Source: Rickettsia typhi (GTDB lineage: Bacteria; Pseudomonadota; Alphaproteobacteria; Rickettsiales; UBA1997). Taken from it: a stretch of DNA of 6,466 nt. Within the stretch, counting starts at the first letter, position 1. The number at the start of each line of letters is the position of its first letter. The position numbers were made by a program, and so were the translations under genes. The stretch is from NCBI GenBank assembly GCA_945874115.1, contig CAMCFD010000085.1, positions 1 to 6,466 of the forward strand. Direction: 5' to 3'. Positions 4,215 to 6,466 of this stretch are shown piece by piece. The notes beneath the pieces were generated by a model that did no database searches, was not told where the DNA came from, and saw only the letters and a program-made list of their open reading frames with translations.

Positions 4215-6466
4215 ATGACTGAAGAAAATAAAAATACAGAATCTCGCTCAAAACTAACGTTAAAGCTTAAACCTGCTGCGGGCTCTGCTCCTGCGGCGGT
4301 GGCAGCTCCAGCTAAAACTAGTGAAGCGAAACCTTATTCGAAAAGCTCGGTTCAAGTCACCATCAAAGGTCGAAAATCACAAAAAGCCACACCGCAAGAT
4401 TCACAAAATAACAAATTGAGTGAAAGTGAATATGAGGCTAGATTTAAAGCAATTTCTGACTCGGGAAACACCATAAAAGTTGACGATCACGATGTTTTAA
4501 ACAAAATTTCACAGACAAAAGTTGTAAAAAAACAAAAAGTCGAAGAAGAAAATATTGAAGTTAAAAAAGTTGAAAAAGAAGAAGTTGTTGTTGAAGAACC
4601 GAAGAAAATTGCTGATTTCAAAACCTCGCACGAAGTAGACAATTTCGACGTTTTGAACAAAATCAGACAAAGTGTAGAAGTTTCAAACAAGCAAAAAGAA
4701 GAACGCGACAAAATGCTTGAAGAACGCCGCAAAACTGAAACAGAGCGCCTCGAAAAAGAAAAAGAAGCAAAAGTCGTAAAAAACAAAAAATTTGTTGACG
4801 AATTTGAAGACAAAAAATTAAAGAAAAAACCTTTCTTCAAAGAAGAAAAAGTTAACAAGCGCAAATTAACTTATATCGTCGAAGATGACGATTCTGACGG
4901 CGGTTATCGCAAAAGAAGAAAGCAAAGAATTGCGCAAGCTCCAACTTCTAAAGAATATAAAAAAATCGTGCACGAAGTCAGTCTTCCTGAATTAATCACG
5001 GTTGCTGATTTATCTGATCGCATGGCCGAAAAAACTGGAGATGTTGTCAAAAAATTATTCACGATGGGAATGGTTGCAACGTCAAACCAAGTTATTGACG
5101 CCGACACCGCCGAAATCATCATCGCAGAATTTGGACACAGCTCGAAACGAGTTGCCCATTCTGACGTTGAAAACATTTTAAACGAAGAAGTTGAATCAAC
5201 AACTTTCCCGAAACAGCCGCGAGCTCCGGTTGTTACGATCATGGGACACGTTGATCACGGAAAAACTTCACTTCTTGACGCCATTCGCTCAACAAAAGTT
5301 GTTGATAAAGAAAGCGGCGGAATCACTCAACATATTGGCGCTTCACGCATAAAAACAGCTGGCGGAAAATATATTACTTTCCTTGATACACCGGGCCACG
5401 AAGCCTTTACCGAAATGCGCTCACGCGGTGCGAATGTTACTGACATTGTGGTGTTGGTTGTTGCGGCTGACGACGGAGTAAAAGAACAAACGATTGAAGC
5501 CATTAGCCACGCTAAGGCCGCCAATGTGCCAATTATTGTTGCCGTAAATAAAATCGACAAACCCGGTGCCGACGCCACTCGCGTAAAAAATGAACTTTTG
5601 TCACACGAAATTATCTGTGAAGATATGGGTGGAGACGTTATGTTTGTTGAAGTTTCAGCAAAACAAAGATTGAATCTCGATAAATTAGAAGAAGCAATTT
5701 TATTGCAAGCCGAAGTTCTTGAATTGAGCGCTCCTTATGAAGGTCCGTCAAGTGGTGTCGTTCTTGAATCGAGAATTGACCAATCAAAAGGTGTTGTTGC
5801 CACAGTTTTGGTTCAAAGAGGAACGCTTGATATTGCTGATTTAATCGTAGTTGGAACATCTTACGGACGTGTCAGAAAAATGTCTGATGATAATGGTAAA
5901 AACGTCAAAATTGCATCACCTTCAATTCCGGTTGAAATTTTAGGTCTTGATCAAGCACCAAACGCCGGTGATAAATTTTTCGAAGTTAGTGAAGAAAAAA
6001 CCGCACGCGATATTATTTTATATCGCGAGAGAAAAGAGCGCGAAGAAAAAGCGCTTAAAAATGCCGCAAGATCAGTTTCTGACATCTTCAGAAGCACGGG
6101 GCAAAATCGTGTAAAAAACTTAAATGTCATTATAAAAGCTGACGTTCACGGCTCGGTTGAAGCCATTTCTGGCTCGGTTATCAAATTGAATAACGATGAA
6201 GTTGCTATTAAAATAATTCATCAAGCAACTGGCGGAATCAATGAAAGCGACGTTTCTCTGGCTTCAGTTTCTAATTCGATGATTATTGGTTTTAATGTTA
6301 GAAGCAATAATGCGGCAAAAGAAATTGCTGAACAAAAAGGCGTCAATATTCGCTATTACTCAGTAATTTACAACATTATCGACGACTTGAAATTATTGCT
6401 TTCTGGCTTGCTTGACCCTTCGAAAACCGAAGAATATTTGGGCAAAGCTGAAATTCGTCAAGTTTT
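4215..6466 (+). CDS. infB: Translation initiation factor IF-2, 3' partial
   Basis: IF-2 is the GTPase that delivers initiator fMet-tRNA to the 30S subunit and promotes subunit joining. The 750 complete codons in the window read without a frameshift. Residues 1-250 are a charged, low-complexity extension beginning with an alphaproteobacterial-like SKLTLKLK (12-19); about 150-210 is Lys/Glu-rich and probably helical or coiled coil. The IF2_N helical domain is at about 255-308. The G domain holds G1 GHVDHGKT (344-351), G2 GGITQHIGA (368-376), G3 DTPGH (391-395), G4 NKID (445-448) and G5 SAK (481-483), all intact. Domain II follows at about 510-600 and the C1 domain at about 620-735 (IIKADVHGSVEA). 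The window ends at GKAEIRQV, the start of the fMet-tRNA-binding C2 domain, so roughly 90 or more residues are missing. TAA at 4212-4214 immediately precedes ATG 4215, fixing the start. The A-rich leader has no Shine-Dalgarno. It follows nusA by 39 nt with no ylxR between. Confidence 0.98.
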   Translation, partial: MTEENKNTESRSKLTLKLKPAAGSAPAAVAAPAKTSEAKPYSKSSVQVTIKGRKSQKATPQDSQNNKLSESEYEARFKAISDSGNTIKVDDHDVLNKISQTKVVKKQKVEEENIEVKKVEKEEVVVEEPKKIADFKTSHEVDNFDVLNKIRQSVEVSNKQKEERDKMLEERRKTETERLEKEKEAKVVKNKKFVDEFEDKKLKKKPFFKEEKVNKRKLTYIVEDDDSDGGYRKRRKQRIAQAPTSKEYKKIVHEVSLPELITVADLSDRMAEKTGDVVKKLFTMGMVATSNQVIDADTAEIIIAEFGHSSKRVAHSDVENILNEEVESTTFPKQPRAPVVTIMGHVDHGKTSLLDAIRSTKVVDKESGGITQHIGASRIKTAGGKYITFLDTPGHEAFTEMRSRGANVTDIVVLVVAADDGVKEQTIEAISHAKAANVPIIVAVNKIDKPGADATRVKNELLSHEIICEDMGGDVMFVEVSAKQRLNLDKLEEAILLQAEVLELSAPYEGPSSGVVLESRIDQSKGVVATVLVQRGTLDIADLIVVGTSYGRVRKMSDDNGKNVKIASPSIPVEILGLDQAPNAGDKFFEVSEEKTARDIILYRERKEREEKALKNAARSVSDIFRSTGQNRVKNLNVIIKADVHGSVEAISGSVIKLNNDEVAIKIIHQATGGINESDVSLASVSNSMIIGFNVRSNNAAKEIAEQKGVNIRYYSVIYNIIDDLKLLLSGLLDPSKTEEYLGKAEIRQV
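4479..4670 (+). repeat. Duplicated 12-residue motif within the IF-2 N-terminal extension
   Basis: Codons 4479-4514 encode VDDHDVLNKISQ (residues 89-100) and codons 4635-4670 encode VDNFDVLNKIRQ (residues 141-152). Nine of twelve residues match, 52 residues apart. The codons differ at synonymous positions (for example GTT TTA against GTT TTG, ATT against ATC), so the copies are not a fresh DNA duplication. The feature spans both copies and the Lys/Glu-rich stretch between them. Confidence 0.7.

Noticed and set aside
2328..4271. GCTTAAA as a dispersed regulatory element
   Set aside because: Copies occur near gene junctions (2515-2521, 4170, 4180) but also inside aroE (about 2328) and infB (about 4264 and 6052), so there is no clear positional preference.
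4215..4860. Frameshift or foreign insertion in the low-complexity N-terminal part of infB
   Set aside because: The full translation from 4215 to the window end stays in one frame without stops, and long charged N-terminal extensions are normal for proteobacterial IF-2.

Overview
This 6.5 kb window comes from an AT-rich bacterium, most likely an alphaproteobacterium and probably from or near the Rickettsiales or another intracellular lineage. Two things point there. The first gene closely resembles, from memory of the family, the VirD4 coupling proteins of Rickettsiales (rvh-type) type IV secretion systems. AroE, NusA and IF2 also carry alphaproteobacterial-looking wording, such as FGVKPELT in AroE, the SIEGFDED helix-hairpin-helix in NusA, and the SKLTLKLK and KLSESEYEAR segments of the IF2 N-terminus. 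The placement was made by eye and no database search was run.

All genes lie on the plus strand, in two blocks. Block 1 (1-2793) holds the 3' part of virD4, which is cut by the left edge and lacks its N-terminal membrane segments. It is followed after only 3 nt by aroE (shikimate dehydrogenase), then after 51 nt by a small two-helix LapA-like inner-membrane protein. Block 2 (2889 to the end) is the transcription/translation pair nusA and infB, with infB cut by the right edge inside its last domain. A good sigma70-type promoter candidate (TTGATT, 17 bp, TAAAAT) overlaps the lapA stop codon and would drive nusA-infB.

Functionally, VirD4 is the inner-membrane ATPase that feeds substrates to a type IV secretion channel, AroE works in aromatic amino acid and chorismate synthesis, and NusA and IF2 serve transcription elongation/termination and translation initiation. 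There is no obvious functional link between the blocks. The usual alphaproteobacterial neighbours of nusA and infB (rimP upstream, ylxR between them) are missing here.

I see no wholly new system. The points worth a second look are: the absence of Shine-Dalgarno sequences before all four visible starts; a change in coding-strand G/C balance between the blocks; a NusA with a single C-terminal helix-hairpin-helix repeat; a duplicated DVLNKI motif in the IF2 N-terminal extension; and the tight virD4-aroE junction. No non-coding gap exceeds 100 bp, and I found no tRNA, rRNA, CRISPR array, insertion sequence or strong terminator.
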